From Chitinophagaceae bacterium UBA2791 (lineage in GTDB: Bacteria > Bacteroidota > Bacteroidia > Chitinophagales > Chitinophagaceae): 51,909 bases of DNA. The notes below the pieces were generated by a model that was not told where the DNA came from, searched no databases, and saw only the letters and a list, made by a program, of their open reading frames with translations. The stretch is from positions 63,672 through 115,580 of the forward strand of contig DEHV01000008.1 of NCBI GenBank assembly GCA_002352105.1. The letters run 5' to 3'. Every line of letters begins with the position of its first letter. The first letter of the stretch is position 1. The position numbers were made by a program, and so were the translations under genes. This document shows positions 16,594 through 25,902 of this stretch, piece after piece.

Positions 16594-19500
16594 TTAATTT
16601 TTATTGTACAGCCAAACGCGAAGCAACGACAATAGCTGATCAGCGTCAATAGGCTTGGTGATATAATCTGAAGCGCCCGAACGAATGCATTTCTCCCGGT
16701 CTTCCCGCATGGCTTTGGCGGTTACCGCGATGATCGGAAGATTGGCATATTCCTTCATCTCCCTGATCCGCCTCATCGTTTCGTATCCATCCATCTCGGG
16801 CATCATCATATCCATCAGGATAATGTCTATCCCGGGATTTGCCTTTAACTGTTCAAGCGCCTCCTTGCCGTCCATGGCCGACAACACGGTCATCCCTACG
16901 TTTTCAAGCGCTTTGGCCAGCGAAAAGATATTCCGCACGTCGTCGTCTGCGATCAGCGCAGTCTTATTCCTGAGCACCTCGCCAAGAACGCCCAGCTTCT
17001 GGTAAGAAGGGCTTTGTTCATTTCCGTTCGCATTTTTTTCTACCAGGTGCAGGAAAAGCGATATTTCATCCAGGATTCTCCTGTACGAATGCGCTGTTTT
17101 GACCACGATGGAATCGGCATATTGTTTTATATGGAGCTCTTCCGGCTTGGAAAGGTTTTTTTCGGTAAAGATGACCACCGGGATGTTTTCCATTCCGGGG
17201 TTTGCCTTGATCTCCTTAATGGCGTCGAAACACCGGGCGTCGGTGATCCCCATGTCCAGGATCACGCAGTTGACCTCTTCGTTTTCGAGCGCCGCTATGG
17301 CGGAAGAAGCGTCGGCCCCTATCTCGGAAACGATATTGAAATTCTCCAGGAAATAAGAAAGCGCAAGGGCATGTTTGGCATTCTCCTCAACGATCAACAC
17401 CTTCCGGGGCTCCTGCTGGAGCACATTCTCTATCCTCCTGAACACTTCGTGCAGCTTTTCAAAGGCCATGGGTTTGTTGATAAAGTCGACCGCGCCCGAA
17501 GAAAGGCTCCTGCTCTTTACTTCATAGGAAGACATAATATGCACCGGGATATGTTTGGTCTTGCCGTCCCCCTTGAGCTCCTTCATCACCTGCCAGCCGT
17601 CTTTTACCGGGAGCTTGATGTCGAGCAGGATCCCGATCGGCATGAACCGGCGGGCAAGGGTCAGCCCCTCGTCGCCCCGCGTAGCCACAATGCCCTTGTA
17701 TCCCTTTTTCCGGGTAAAGTCGAGCAGCGCTTTGGCAAAGGAAATATCGTCCTCGACGATAAGGATGGTTCTATCATTCGGACCGATATTGCCGCGGTCG
17801 TCCCCGACATCGGCCGAGGGGACCGGCGCTATGTCCTGGTTGTCCGCAGGCTGAGGCTGCTCTTTGCCAGGCGTAATAAAATCATTTCCTGCCGCCAGGT
17901 CGTACAGCTCGTCGATCTTATTCGCCACAATGTTCGCCTCCGAATGCAAAGGCTTGGCGACAGGTATGTATAAGATAAATTCGCTTCCCTTGCCCGGTTC
18001 GCTGGTCAGCGCGATATGGCCGCCCAGCAACCTGGCCAATTCGCGGCTGATGGAAAGCCCGAGCCCCGTGCCTCCGTACTGCCGGCGCGTGGATCCGTCG
18101 GCCTGCTGAAATGCCTCAAACACCAGCGTTTGCTTATCCTTTTCAATGCCGATACCGGTATCTTTCACGGCAAAACCCAGCAGAGAAGGATCGGTGGGAT
18201 GCGGCGCGATGGTAACGCGGACAGATCCCCTGGAAGTAAACTTAAGCGCGTTGGACACAAGGTTTTTAATGATCTGCTCCACGCGCAGCTTATCCGTATT
18301 GATAAAGGGCGGCGCCCCGTCCGTCGCCGATATGCTGAACTCCAGGTTTTTGTCCTTTGCGATCAGCGTGAACAGAGACCGGATATCGTCAATGATCTCA
18401 TGAACCGATACGCTGGCGTACTCAATATCCATCTTTCCGGATTCGATCTTGGACAGGTCGAGTATTTCGTCTATCAGCATCAGCAGGCCCTGCCCCGAAC
18501 TCTGGATCACGCGGGCGTATTCGATCTGATCGGAGGAAAGGTTCCTTTCATTATTTTCCGCCATCAACCGGGAAAGCAGCAGGATGGAATTCAGCGGCGT
18601 TCGCAGCTCGTGCGACATATTGGCGAGAAACTCCGACTTGTACCTCGCGCTGTCGGCCAGTTCCCTCGCCTTTATTTGTATCTCGCTGTTCCTTTCCTGG
18701 ATCAATTGATTCTTTTCTTCCAGCAGGGTAGCCCTTTCTTCCAGCTCCATATTGGCCTGCATCAGCTCTTCCTGCTGCACCTTCAGTTCTTCTTCCGATA
18801 CCTGCAGCTTGTGCGATTGCGATCTCAGCTCCTCGTTAATGTTCTCCAGCTCATTCTGCTGGGTCTGCAATTCTTCGGACTGCGATTGGGTTTCTTCCAG
18901 CAATTCCTGCAGTCTCCTGCGGCTTTGCGAACTTTCGATCACAACGCCGATCTGTTCTGAAATGGCCTTCAGGTATAGCTGCTCGTTAGTAGAGTAAACG
19001 CCCAGTTTACCGATCTCCATCACTCCTTTTATTTCGTTGTCGTTCAGTATGGGAATGACCATCAGCGAGGAGGGCCTGATCCTTCCGGAAGTAAAACTGA
19101 GCGTGAAGCTCTCTTCTGCAATATCCTCCAGGCAGATGATCTTCTTTTGCGCGGCGCATTGTCCCACAACGCCCTCTCCTACCCTGATGCTCCGGGGCGC
19201 TTCGGGAACAAGCGCAAATCCGCTTGCCAGGTAAAGCTCGTTGGATTCATTCATCACATAAAAAGCGCCTATCTGGCTGCCGGTCTTATGGATCACGGCG
19301 TCCAGGATAGTGGAAGACAACGCCTTTATGTTTTTTTCTCCCAGCAACTTTTCATTGAATTCTGCTACGGCCGCCTGCAGCCATTCTTTCTGAGAGAGCA
19401 GTTCAAAGGAATATTCCAGCGATTCGGTCATTTTATTCAGGGAGCCGGCCAGGCTGCCCAATACATCCTTGCCCACATCGTCGATCCGGATCTTGTAATT

Positions 19501-20217
19501 GCCGGCGGATATTTTATCGGCAATATTCCGGATAATGCCTATACGCGCAGCCAGGTCCACATCTTTCGCTCTTAACTCCTTCTGCAGGCGGCCCTGTCTT
19601 TTAAAGTCGTTCACGATCCTTATATAAAACACGATGGTGATCATCAACGACAATATCGCCGCAAATACGATCAGGATAGGGGTATATACGGAAAACCTTT
19701 TCATGTTGGCCGTCCTCACCGCAAGCGTCTCCTGTTCGAGCCGCTCCATTCTTTTGATCACCCGGGTAACGGTATCCATCGCTATCTTCCCATTCATCAG
19801 GGAAATGGCGAATAATGAAGGCCCTTTTTGCTGAAGCTCGACATTCGAATGCAGGTACTCCATCCGTTGATTGACCGATTCCCTGAGGCGTCGCATATTG
19901 GGGGCCTGGTCTGCCTTGGCGCCCATGAGTTGGTCGATCGAATTCAGTTTTTCCATGGCGGCGTCCGCTTCGTTCTGATAACGCAACAACAAGGCGCTGT
20001 CGCCGCTCAGCAGGAAGCCCCGCTGATTGGATTCGGCTTCCAGGAGCGTAAGGTTAAGGTCTTCCAGTTCGCTGATCGCCGTATTCGTGCTGCGCACCAG
20101 CCTCGAGCTTTCAAGCAGTTCCTGGATGCTCACAAAGGAAGCGACCGAACTAATGATGAGCAACGACAACGATATGCCAAATCCTATAAATATGTTCTTC
20201 TTGAAGTTTGATGCCAT
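16594..20217 (-). CDS. Hybrid histidine kinase: CHASE3-HAMP-GAF-HisKA-HATPase-REC-REC-REC
   Basis: The ATG at 20217 (MASNFKKNIFIGFG) gives 1207 residues and leaves seven bases after the upstream gene; a frame start at 20274 would overlap it and is less likely. Order: membrane helix 8-30, CHASE3 sensor about 31-170, membrane helix 179-201, HAMP about 203-270, GAF about 290-430, Gln/Glu-rich coiled coil 430-525, HisKA with His536, HATPase about 640-755 (KDTGIGI, GGTGLGLS), then receivers with Asp866, Asp988 and Asp1136. The middle receiver has EEN in place of the usual acidic DD pair and may be degenerate. It senses an unknown periplasmic signal and passes phosphate within the cluster. Confidence 0.93.
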   Translation of the reverse strand: MASNFKKNIFIGFGISLSLLIISSVASFVSIQELLESSRLVRSTNTAISELEDLNLTLLEAESNQRGFLLSGDSALLLRYQNEADAAMEKLNSIDQLMGAKADQAPNMRRLRESVNQRMEYLHSNVELQQKGPSLFAISLMNGKIAMDTVTRVIKRMERLEQETLAVRTANMKRFSVYTPILIVFAAILSLMITIVFYIRIVNDFKRQGRLQKELRAKDVDLAARIGIIRNIADKISAGNYKIRIDDVGKDVLGSLAGSLNKMTESLEYSFELLSQKEWLQAAVAEFNEKLLGEKNIKALSSTILDAVIHKTGSQIGAFYVMNESNELYLASGFALVPEAPRSIRVGEGVVGQCAAQKKIICLEDIAEESFTLSFTSGRIRPSSLMVIPILNDNEIKGVMEIGKLGVYSTNEQLYLKAISEQIGVVIESSQSRRRLQELLEETQSQSEELQTQQNELENINEELRSQSHKLQVSEEELKVQQEELMQANMELEERATLLEEKNQLIQERNSEIQIKARELADSARYKSEFLANMSHELRTPLNSILLLSRLMAENNERNLSSDQIEYARVIQSSGQGLLMLIDEILDLSKIESGKMDIEYASVSVHEIIDDIRSLFTLIAKDKNLEFSISATDGAPPFINTDKLRVEQIIKNLVSNALKFTSRGSVRVTIAPHPTDPSLLGFAVKDTGIGIEKDKQTLVFEAFQQADGSTRRQYGGTGLGLSISRELARLLGGHIALTSEPGKGSEFILYIPVAKPLHSEANIVANKIDELYDLAAGNDFITPGKEQPQPADNQDIAPVPSADVGDDRGNIGPNDRTILIVEDDISFAKALLDFTRKKGYKGIVATRGDEGLTLARRFMPIGILLDIKLPVKDGWQVMKELKGDGKTKHIPVHIMSSYEVKSRSLSSGAVDFINKPMAFEKLHEVFRRIENVLQQEPRKVLIVEENAKHALALSYFLENFNIVSEIGADASSAIAALENEEVNCVILDMGITDARCFDAIKEIKANPGMENIPVVIFTEKNLSKPEELHIKQYADSIVVKTAHSYRRILDEISLFLHLVEKNANGNEQSPSYQKLGVLGEVLRNKTALIADDDVRNIFSLAKALENVGMTVLSAMDGKEALEQLKANPGIDIILMDMMMPEMDGYETMRRIREMKEYANLPIIAVTAKAMREDREKCIRSGASDYITKPIDADQLLSLLRVWLYNKN

Positions 20218-20224
20218 GAGACGG

Positions 20225-21496
20225 TTATTTTGACGCATTAAGGTCGGATGGAGAATGCGGAATGTATTGCGCAACAGGCAGCACCACGGTAAAAGTGGCG
20301 CCCTCGTTTTCCCTGCTGGTTACGCCAATGATGCCATTGTGCTTGTCTACGATCTTTTTTACGATGGCCAAACCTATGCCGGTGCCTTCGAAAGCTTCCT
20401 TGGAATGCAGGCGCTGAAACATGGTAAATATTTTATCCGTATACATTTCATTAAAACCTATGCCATTGTCGGCAATGGATATTCTGCAATACTGCCCCAG
20501 GTCGGAAGGCTCGCTGTCGAGCGACTTATCCGCAACCAGTTCCGCCGAAATATGCACTACAGGCGAAATATCATTCCTGGAAAACTTGAGCGAGTTGCTG
20601 ATAATATTCTGGAACATCTGTCTTATCTGGCCGGGTATCACTTCCAGATCGGGAATAGGCTCCAACGTGATGACCGCGTTCTTTTCAGCGATCAGGAATT
20701 CCAGATCGGAGATCAGCTCATCCACTATATCGTTGATCTTTGTCCGGCGGAACAACCCCTCGCCCGACAGCTTGGAATAATTCAGCAGATCATTGATCAA
20801 CACCGTAAGACGTTGAGAGGAAGTGATGATCTTCTCTATATACGATAAGGCTTCCGGGCTCTCCTGAAAAAACTGTTGCTTCAGCCGGTCGCCGTATATC
20901 TGGATCTTTCTCAGCGGCTCCTTGAGGTCGTGGGAAGCGACCGACGCATATTGCTGCAGATCATGATTGCTGGCTTCCAGTTCGGTATTTATCTTATACA
21001 ATTCCTGCGTTCTCTGAGCCACCCGTTCCTCCAGCGCCAGGTTCGCCATAAAAAGATCATGTTCCGCTTTTTTCCTGAATTCTATCTCTTCCCTGAGGGC
21101 GCTCTGCATTTCATTCAGTTCCCGCTTCTGTTCGGAAAGCCGGTAAAAGGTCTGCACTTTAAGCAACAAGAGATCCGGGTCGAACGGCTTGGTGACATAA
21201 TCTATGCCGCCCGACTGGTATCCCCTGGTGATAAAGGTTTTATTGATCTTGACCGCCGAAAGAAAGATGATGGGTATATCCTTCGATTTGCCATGCCCCG
21301 AGATGGTCTCGGCAACCTCAAATCCATCCATCCCGGGCATCTGAACATCCAATATAATAAGCGCATAAGCGGTTTTAAGAATTTTCTTCAACGCCTCCTC
21401 CCCTGAATTTGCCGTATCGACCTGAAAATTATGGATTTGAAGAAGCCGTTGCAAAGAGAAAAGGTTCTCCTTTTTATCGTCTACAATCAATATCAT
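20225..21496 (-). CDS. Receiver-histidine kinase (REC-coiled coil-HisKA-HATPase)
   Basis: The 423-residue soluble kinase starts with a receiver (1-118; DD at 6-7, acceptor Asp50 in ILDVQMPGMDG, YVTKP at 100-104), followed by a coiled coil (about 120-185), HisKA with His189 in VASHDLKEPLRKI, and HATPase (about 290-410; NSLKFSR, ADNGIGF, GTGIGLAIVKK). An N-terminal receiver means its activity is set by another kinase or by dephosphorylation rather than by a sensor domain of its own. It is the first gene of the cluster and lies seven bases before the hybrid kinase. The SHDLKEPLR H-box is the subtype common in phytochrome-like and Bacteroidota kinases. Confidence 0.92.
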   Translation of the reverse strand: MILIVDDKKENLFSLQRLLQIHNFQVDTANSGEEALKKILKTAYALIILDVQMPGMDGFEVAETISGHGKSKDIPIIFLSAVKINKTFITRGYQSGGIDYVTKPFDPDLLLLKVQTFYRLSEQKRELNEMQSALREEIEFRKKAEHDLFMANLALEERVAQRTQELYKINTELEASNHDLQQYASVASHDLKEPLRKIQIYGDRLKQQFFQESPEALSYIEKIITSSQRLTVLINDLLNYSKLSGEGLFRRTKINDIVDELISDLEFLIAEKNAVITLEPIPDLEVIPGQIRQMFQNIISNSLKFSRNDISPVVHISAELVADKSLDSEPSDLGQYCRISIADNGIGFNEMYTDKIFTMFQRLHSKEAFEGTGIGLAIVKKIVDKHNGIIGVTSRENEGATFTVVLPVAQYIPHSPSDLNASK

Positions 21497-21625
21497 GTAC
21501 CGAATGTAGTGAAAAGCGGGTTTAGGCGGACAGTTGTGATAAAGTTTGTCCTGTTCCGTCGGCTATGCCTGCCAAAATAAAAACGGGTCGCGGAAAACGA
21601 TACCGGCCGATCTGCCAGGCGCCCG

Positions 21626-22249
21626 CTATTTCCTGCTCCGCACCCTGCTGATGGTTTCGATCGTCATGCCCAGGTAAGACGCGATGTACTTCAGGGCGAT
21701 CCGGTTAAGCAGGCCGGGCTGGGTTTGCATAAACCGCTTGTATCTTTTCTCAGCAGAGGGTATGCGGGATATATACGCCCGCTCTTCTGAACCGCGATAG
21801 TTTTCTTCCAGCAGCTTTCGGCCGATGATATTGCTTTCGGGAAACTGTTCATACATCTGGTCCATCAAACTAAATGGGATGGCAATTACCACGGCGTCCT
21901 CAATTGCCTGAACATATTCTTCGCAGGGCATATTCAACCCCATATTGCGAATGGTTCCCACCACTTCGTTTTCTTCATTTATCCAGGTGGTGATCTCCCT
22001 GCCCTCCTCTTTGATGAATCCGCGTATCACGCCATTCAAAACAAGGAAAAGTTTGTCGTTATCCCGGCCCGGCTTAACCAGGAAAGCCCCCTTTTTCAGG
22101 ATCAGCGGAAAGCTTTCCTGATCGAGCAGGGGTATGCTCTGCGGGTTTAGCGGATGAACGGCATTTAAAAAGGAATATAAGGGGGAATGCCCGCCCATAG
22201 CGCCCCATTTGCGTTTGAGAAGAGATGCTGATTGTTTTAAGGTTTTCAT
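21626..22249 (-). CDS. Crp/Fnr-family transcriptional regulator
   Basis: The 207-residue protein has a cyclic-nucleotide-binding-like beta roll (about 45-130: KKGAFLVKPGRDNDKLFLVLNG, then EITTWINEENEVVG) and a short C-terminal helix-turn-helix ending YLGMTIETISRVRSRK, the recognition helix of Crp-like proteins. No clear cAMP phosphate-binding arginine motif is seen, so the ligand, if any, is unknown. Many Bacteroidota carry several such proteins. It is divergent from susC across about 200 bases and may control it; this is positional inference only. An internal ATG at residue 18 (MGGHSPLYSF) is a possible alternative start. Confidence 0.88.
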   Translation of the reverse strand: MKTLKQSASLLKRKWGAMGGHSPLYSFLNAVHPLNPQSIPLLDQESFPLILKKGAFLVKPGRDNDKLFLVLNGVIRGFIKEEGREITTWINEENEVVGTIRNMGLNMPCEEYVQAIEDAVVIAIPFSLMDQMYEQFPESNIIGRKLLEENYRGSEERAYISRIPSAEKRYKRFMQTQPGLLNRIALKYIASYLGMTIETISRVRSRK

Positions 22250-22446
22250 TAATCGGAATATTGAAAAACTAAATTATTTTTTGCTGCAATCTATACCGCA
22301 TAAAAACGCGCGCGGAAAAGGCGGCGTAAAAATATGCGGCTGGTTTTAAGCAGCAATTTTAAGGGAAAAAATGTCATTTCTTCGTATTATTGTTTGGAAA
22401 TCAAAGAACAATACCATCCGCTTCCGGGATAAACCTTTCTAATCAA

Positions 22447-25400
22447 ATGATCATGTCAGGACATGTAAACAAAGACGCGTTGACAACGAAAAAAAAATCA
22501 GAAAGGTTGGCCGCCATCCCGGGCGCTTATGTTAAACCCTGCGCTCTGCTGGCTATCCTTTTCCTTTTCGCCTCGCAGACCTTCGCCGATCGCGCTTACA
22601 GGCATGCTTCCGCCATTCCCTATAAGGCTGATACGACCATTCGTGGAAAGATAACGGACAGCCTGGGACAACCGCTTTCCAATGTATCCGTATCCGTGAA
22701 AGGCGCTAAGACCGGGACCGTCACCGATCTCAACGGAAATTTTGTATTGTATAATATCAGCGACCGGGCCACGCTTGTGTTCAGCAATATCGGTTACCAG
22801 TCCAAAGAAATAAGACTGGCGCAAGGACAGACCCATATCAACCTTACGCTTGAGGTCGACGAGGGAACCCTTACCGATGTGATCGTGACGGGTTTTCAGC
22901 GAATAGATAAAAGCAAATTTACCGGCGCGGCCGTTAAACTGAATGCCGACCAGATCCGCACCGACGGCGTATCGGATATCAGCCGCATGCTGGAAGGACG
23001 CGCGGCCGGCGTCGCCATACAAAATGTATCCGGCGCTTTCGGCGCCGCTCCCAAGGTGCGCATCCGCGGCGCCACTTCCATAACAGGCGATAACAAGCCG
23101 CTCTGGGTGGTCGACGGCGTGGTGCTGGAAGACATCATTAATATCTCAAACGACCAGCTGTCCAGCGGCGACCCCAATACGCTGCTGGGTTCTTCCGTCG
23201 CGGGATTGAACCCCAGCGATATAGAAAGCTTCGACATCCTGAAAGACGCTTCGGCCACTGCGCTCTATGGCGCCCGCGCCATGAATGGCGTGATCGTGAT
23301 CACCACCAAGAAAGGAAAGTCCGGCGAACCCACCATCGCGTATACCGGCAACTTCGGCGTCCAGCTAAAGCCCCAATATTCTACTTATAATATCATGAAT
23401 TCGGCCGACCAGATGTCGGTATATGCAGAGCTTGAACGCAAAGGATATCTCGTGTTCTCTAATGTGGCCACCCGCGCCGACGCAGGGCTCTATGGCAAGA
23501 TGGCCGACCTGATCAAAACCCTGGACCCTAACGGCCAGTTCGAACTCTTCAACACCCCCGAGGCAAGAAGGGAATTCCTGGCGCCCTATGCCAGGAAGAA
23601 TACCGACTGGTTCGATATCCTGTTCCGGAACTCCTTAACGCAGGAACATTCGCTAAGCCTCTCCCACGGCACAGAAAAGGCACAGTCTTATTTTTCCGTA
23701 AGCTTTTATAACGACCAGGGATGGACGATAGCCGACCAGGTTAAGCGGTATACCGCCAATGTGCGCAATACCTATAATTTCTCCGAACGGTTTACCGCCG
23801 GATTTAAACTTGCGGGATCAGTGCGTCAGCAACAGGCCCCGGGCACCATCAGCCGCATCAGCAACCCGGTGGAAGGCTCTTTCGACCGCGATTTCGACAT
23901 CAACCCCTTCAGCTACGCCCTGAACACCAGCCGGGCGTTGACCGCTTATAATGATCAGGGGGAGTATGAATATTTCCGGAGAAACTTCGCTCCCTTTAAT
24001 ATCCTGGACGAAATACAAAACAATTCCATCAAGCTTAATGTGGCGGACATCAGTCTTACCGGCGATGCGCAGTACAAAATAGCGCCCTGGCTGACGTATA
24101 ATTTTATCGGCGCCATCAGGTATGTAAAAGCGGCCAAAGAGCATGAGATCACCGAAAACTCCAACCAGGCAAATGCCTACCGCGCCGCGCCCACAGCCAC
24201 TATCGCGCAGCGCAATAAATACCTGTACCGCGACCCCGATAACCCCGAAGGAATACCCCTTGTGGTATTGCCCTATGGCGGCTTCTACAACCGGCAGGAG
24301 GATGAGCTGAGAAACTATACTTTCCGCAATACCCTCTCCTTTAACAAGACATACGCCTCGGTTCATTATGTCCAGGGGCTGCTGGGTCAGGAAGTGAAAT
24401 ATACAGACAGGAGGAACGCCAACAATACCGGTTTCGGCTACCAGTACGAAAACGGCGGCATACCCTTCGTCGATTACCGCATCGTTAAACAGTTCCTCGA
24501 AAACAGTTTGCAATACTATGGCATGGGCAATGAATACGAACGGTTCGTCGGCTTCTTCGGCAATCTCCGGTATACCTACGACCAGCGATACACGCTGGAA
24601 GCAACCCTGAGAAGGGACGGTTCCAACCGGTTGGGCCGCTCTAAAAAAGCGAGATGGCTGAACTCCTGGACCATTGCCGGACGCTGGAATGTAGACCAGG
24701 AAGCCTTTCTGCGCGAGGTTCCCGCCATCAGCTACCTGACCCTTCGCGCGAGCTACGGTTTGAATGCCAACTACGGCAACGCCACCAACTCCCTGGCGGT
24801 GTTCCGCACCCAGCTTACCAACCGCCCCTACCTGAACGACCGGCAGCTGGCGATAGACATAGAGAACCTGGAAAATGCAGATCTCACCTGGGAAAGGAAA
24901 TTTGAAGCCAATATCGGGGCAGATATCGGGTTGCTGAACAACCGGCTGAACATTTCGGCCGACGTATATAGCCGGAAAAGCATGGACCTCATCAACCTGA
25001 TCCGCACTTCCGGCATCGGCGGTCAGCTGACAAAGGCGGCCAACTATGCCGACCTGAAATCGCAGGGCATAGAATTCAGCATCGGCGGGAAACCTTATGT
25101 AGACAACCGGTTTACCTGGCATACCAATCTCACCTTTGGTTACAATACCAACGAGATCACGAATGCGCGGAACTTCCCCATGGTTTTTGACCTGGTCGCT
25201 CCTGAAGGAGGGGCCAAACAGGGGTACCCGGTAAGAGGACTGTTTTCCATTCCCTTTGCGGGGTTAAATGAGAACGGCGTGCCGGTATTCGAAAATGAGA
25301 AAGGCCAAACCAGCAGCGCCGTATTTCTTCAAAGCGATGTTACGGACTTTCTCAAATACGAAGGGCCCGTGGATCCCACTATAGTAGGCGGTTTCACCAA

Positions 25401-25893
25401 TCGGGTCAGCTATAAGAATCTTTCGCTGGGATTTCATCTGTCGTACCAGGCAGGAAATAAGATCCGGATGAACCCGGTGTTCAGAGGCAGCTATTCCGAT
25501 CTGGACGCGCTCCCGAAAGAATTCAACAACCGTTGGGTATTGCCGGGCGATGAAGCGTTTACCGATATCCCTTCCATTGCCGACTCGTATGCTTCCTATG
25601 ATATCAGGAACGCTAATGCCTATCCGTATAACAATTATAATTTCTCCACAGCGCGGGTGGCCGACGGCTCTTTTGTGCGACTGAAATCAGTGACGGCCGA
25701 ATATATCCTGCCCCCGAAGGTTTTGCAGGGATCCCCCTTTAAAAACGTTTCGCTGAACATCATCGCCCATAACTTATGGCTGATCTATGCCGATCCTTAC
25801 CTGTACGGCCAGGATCCTGAATTCTTTAATGCCGGCGGCGTGGCGATGCCGCTCAACAAACAGTTCACCGCATCTTTAAAACTAGGTTTCTAA
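22447..25893 (+). CDS. SusC/RagA-family TonB-linked outer-membrane protein
   Basis: This outer-membrane importer forms the barrel beneath the SusD lid. The ATG at 22447 gives 1148 residues with an unusually long charged leader before the signal helix (ALLAILFLFASQTFA); a TTG at 22390 would add 19 more residues and is unlikely. After the signal comes a CarboxypepD_reg-like domain (IRGKITDSLGQPLSNVSVSV), then a TonB plug with PKVRIRGATSITGDNKPLWVVDGVV split by the typical ILKDASATALYGARAMNGVI block, and a beta-barrel ending in Phe. susD follows after nine bases. The nearby metallohydrolase gene suggests the cargo is proteinaceous or a glycopeptide rather than a plain glycan, but this is inferred. 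Confidence 0.95.
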   Translation: MIMSGHVNKDALTTKKKSERLAAIPGAYVKPCALLAILFLFASQTFADRAYRHASAIPYKADTTIRGKITDSLGQPLSNVSVSVKGAKTGTVTDLNGNFVLYNISDRATLVFSNIGYQSKEIRLAQGQTHINLTLEVDEGTLTDVIVTGFQRIDKSKFTGAAVKLNADQIRTDGVSDISRMLEGRAAGVAIQNVSGAFGAAPKVRIRGATSITGDNKPLWVVDGVVLEDIINISNDQLSSGDPNTLLGSSVAGLNPSDIESFDILKDASATALYGARAMNGVIVITTKKGKSGEPTIAYTGNFGVQLKPQYSTYNIMNSADQMSVYAELERKGYLVFSNVATRADAGLYGKMADLIKTLDPNGQFELFNTPEARREFLAPYARKNTDWFDILFRNSLTQEHSLSLSHGTEKAQSYFSVSFYNDQGWTIADQVKRYTANVRNTYNFSERFTAGFKLAGSVRQQQAPGTISRISNPVEGSFDRDFDINPFSYALNTSRALTAYNDQGEYEYFRRNFAPFNILDEIQNNSIKLNVADISLTGDAQYKIAPWLTYNFIGAIRYVKAAKEHEITENSNQANAYRAAPTATIAQRNKYLYRDPDNPEGIPLVVLPYGGFYNRQEDELRNYTFRNTLSFNKTYASVHYVQGLLGQEVKYTDRRNANNTGFGYQYENGGIPFVDYRIVKQFLENSLQYYGMGNEYERFVGFFGNLRYTYDQRYTLEATLRRDGSNRLGRSKKARWLNSWTIAGRWNVDQEAFLREVPAISYLTLRASYGLNANYGNATNSLAVFRTQLTNRPYLNDRQLAIDIENLENADLTWERKFEANIGADIGLLNNRLNISADVYSRKSMDLINLIRTSGIGGQLTKAANYADLKSQGIEFSIGGKPYVDNRFTWHTNLTFGYNTNEITNARNFPMVFDLVAPEGGAKQGYPVRGLFSIPFAGLNENGVPVFENEKGQTSSAVFLQSDVTDFLKYEGPVDPTIVGGFTNRVSYKNLSLGFHLSYQAGNKIRMNPVFRGSYSDLDALPKEFNNRWVLPGDEAFTDIPSIADSYASYDIRNANAYPYNNYNFSTARVADGSFVRLKSVTAEYILPPKVLQGSPFKNVSLNIIAHNLWLIYADPYLYGQDPEFFNAGGVAMPLNKQFTASLKLGF

Positions 25894-25902
25894 AATCATA
25901 TC

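Noticed and set aside
17014..18960. Long plus-strand frames antisense to the hybrid kinase gene
   Set aside because: They mirror codon periodicity of the kinase gene; the products are Arg/Gln/His-rich and match nothing, whereas the minus-strand kinase domains are complete.
22250..22446. Promoter for susC, with TATTGTTTG at 22386-22394 as a -7 candidate
   Set aside because: It has one base too many between TA and TTTG and no -33 partner at the right distance.
23818..25122. 434-codon minus-strand frame antisense to susC
   Set aside because: It is a shadow of the SusC coding frame, with biased low-complexity composition and no motif.
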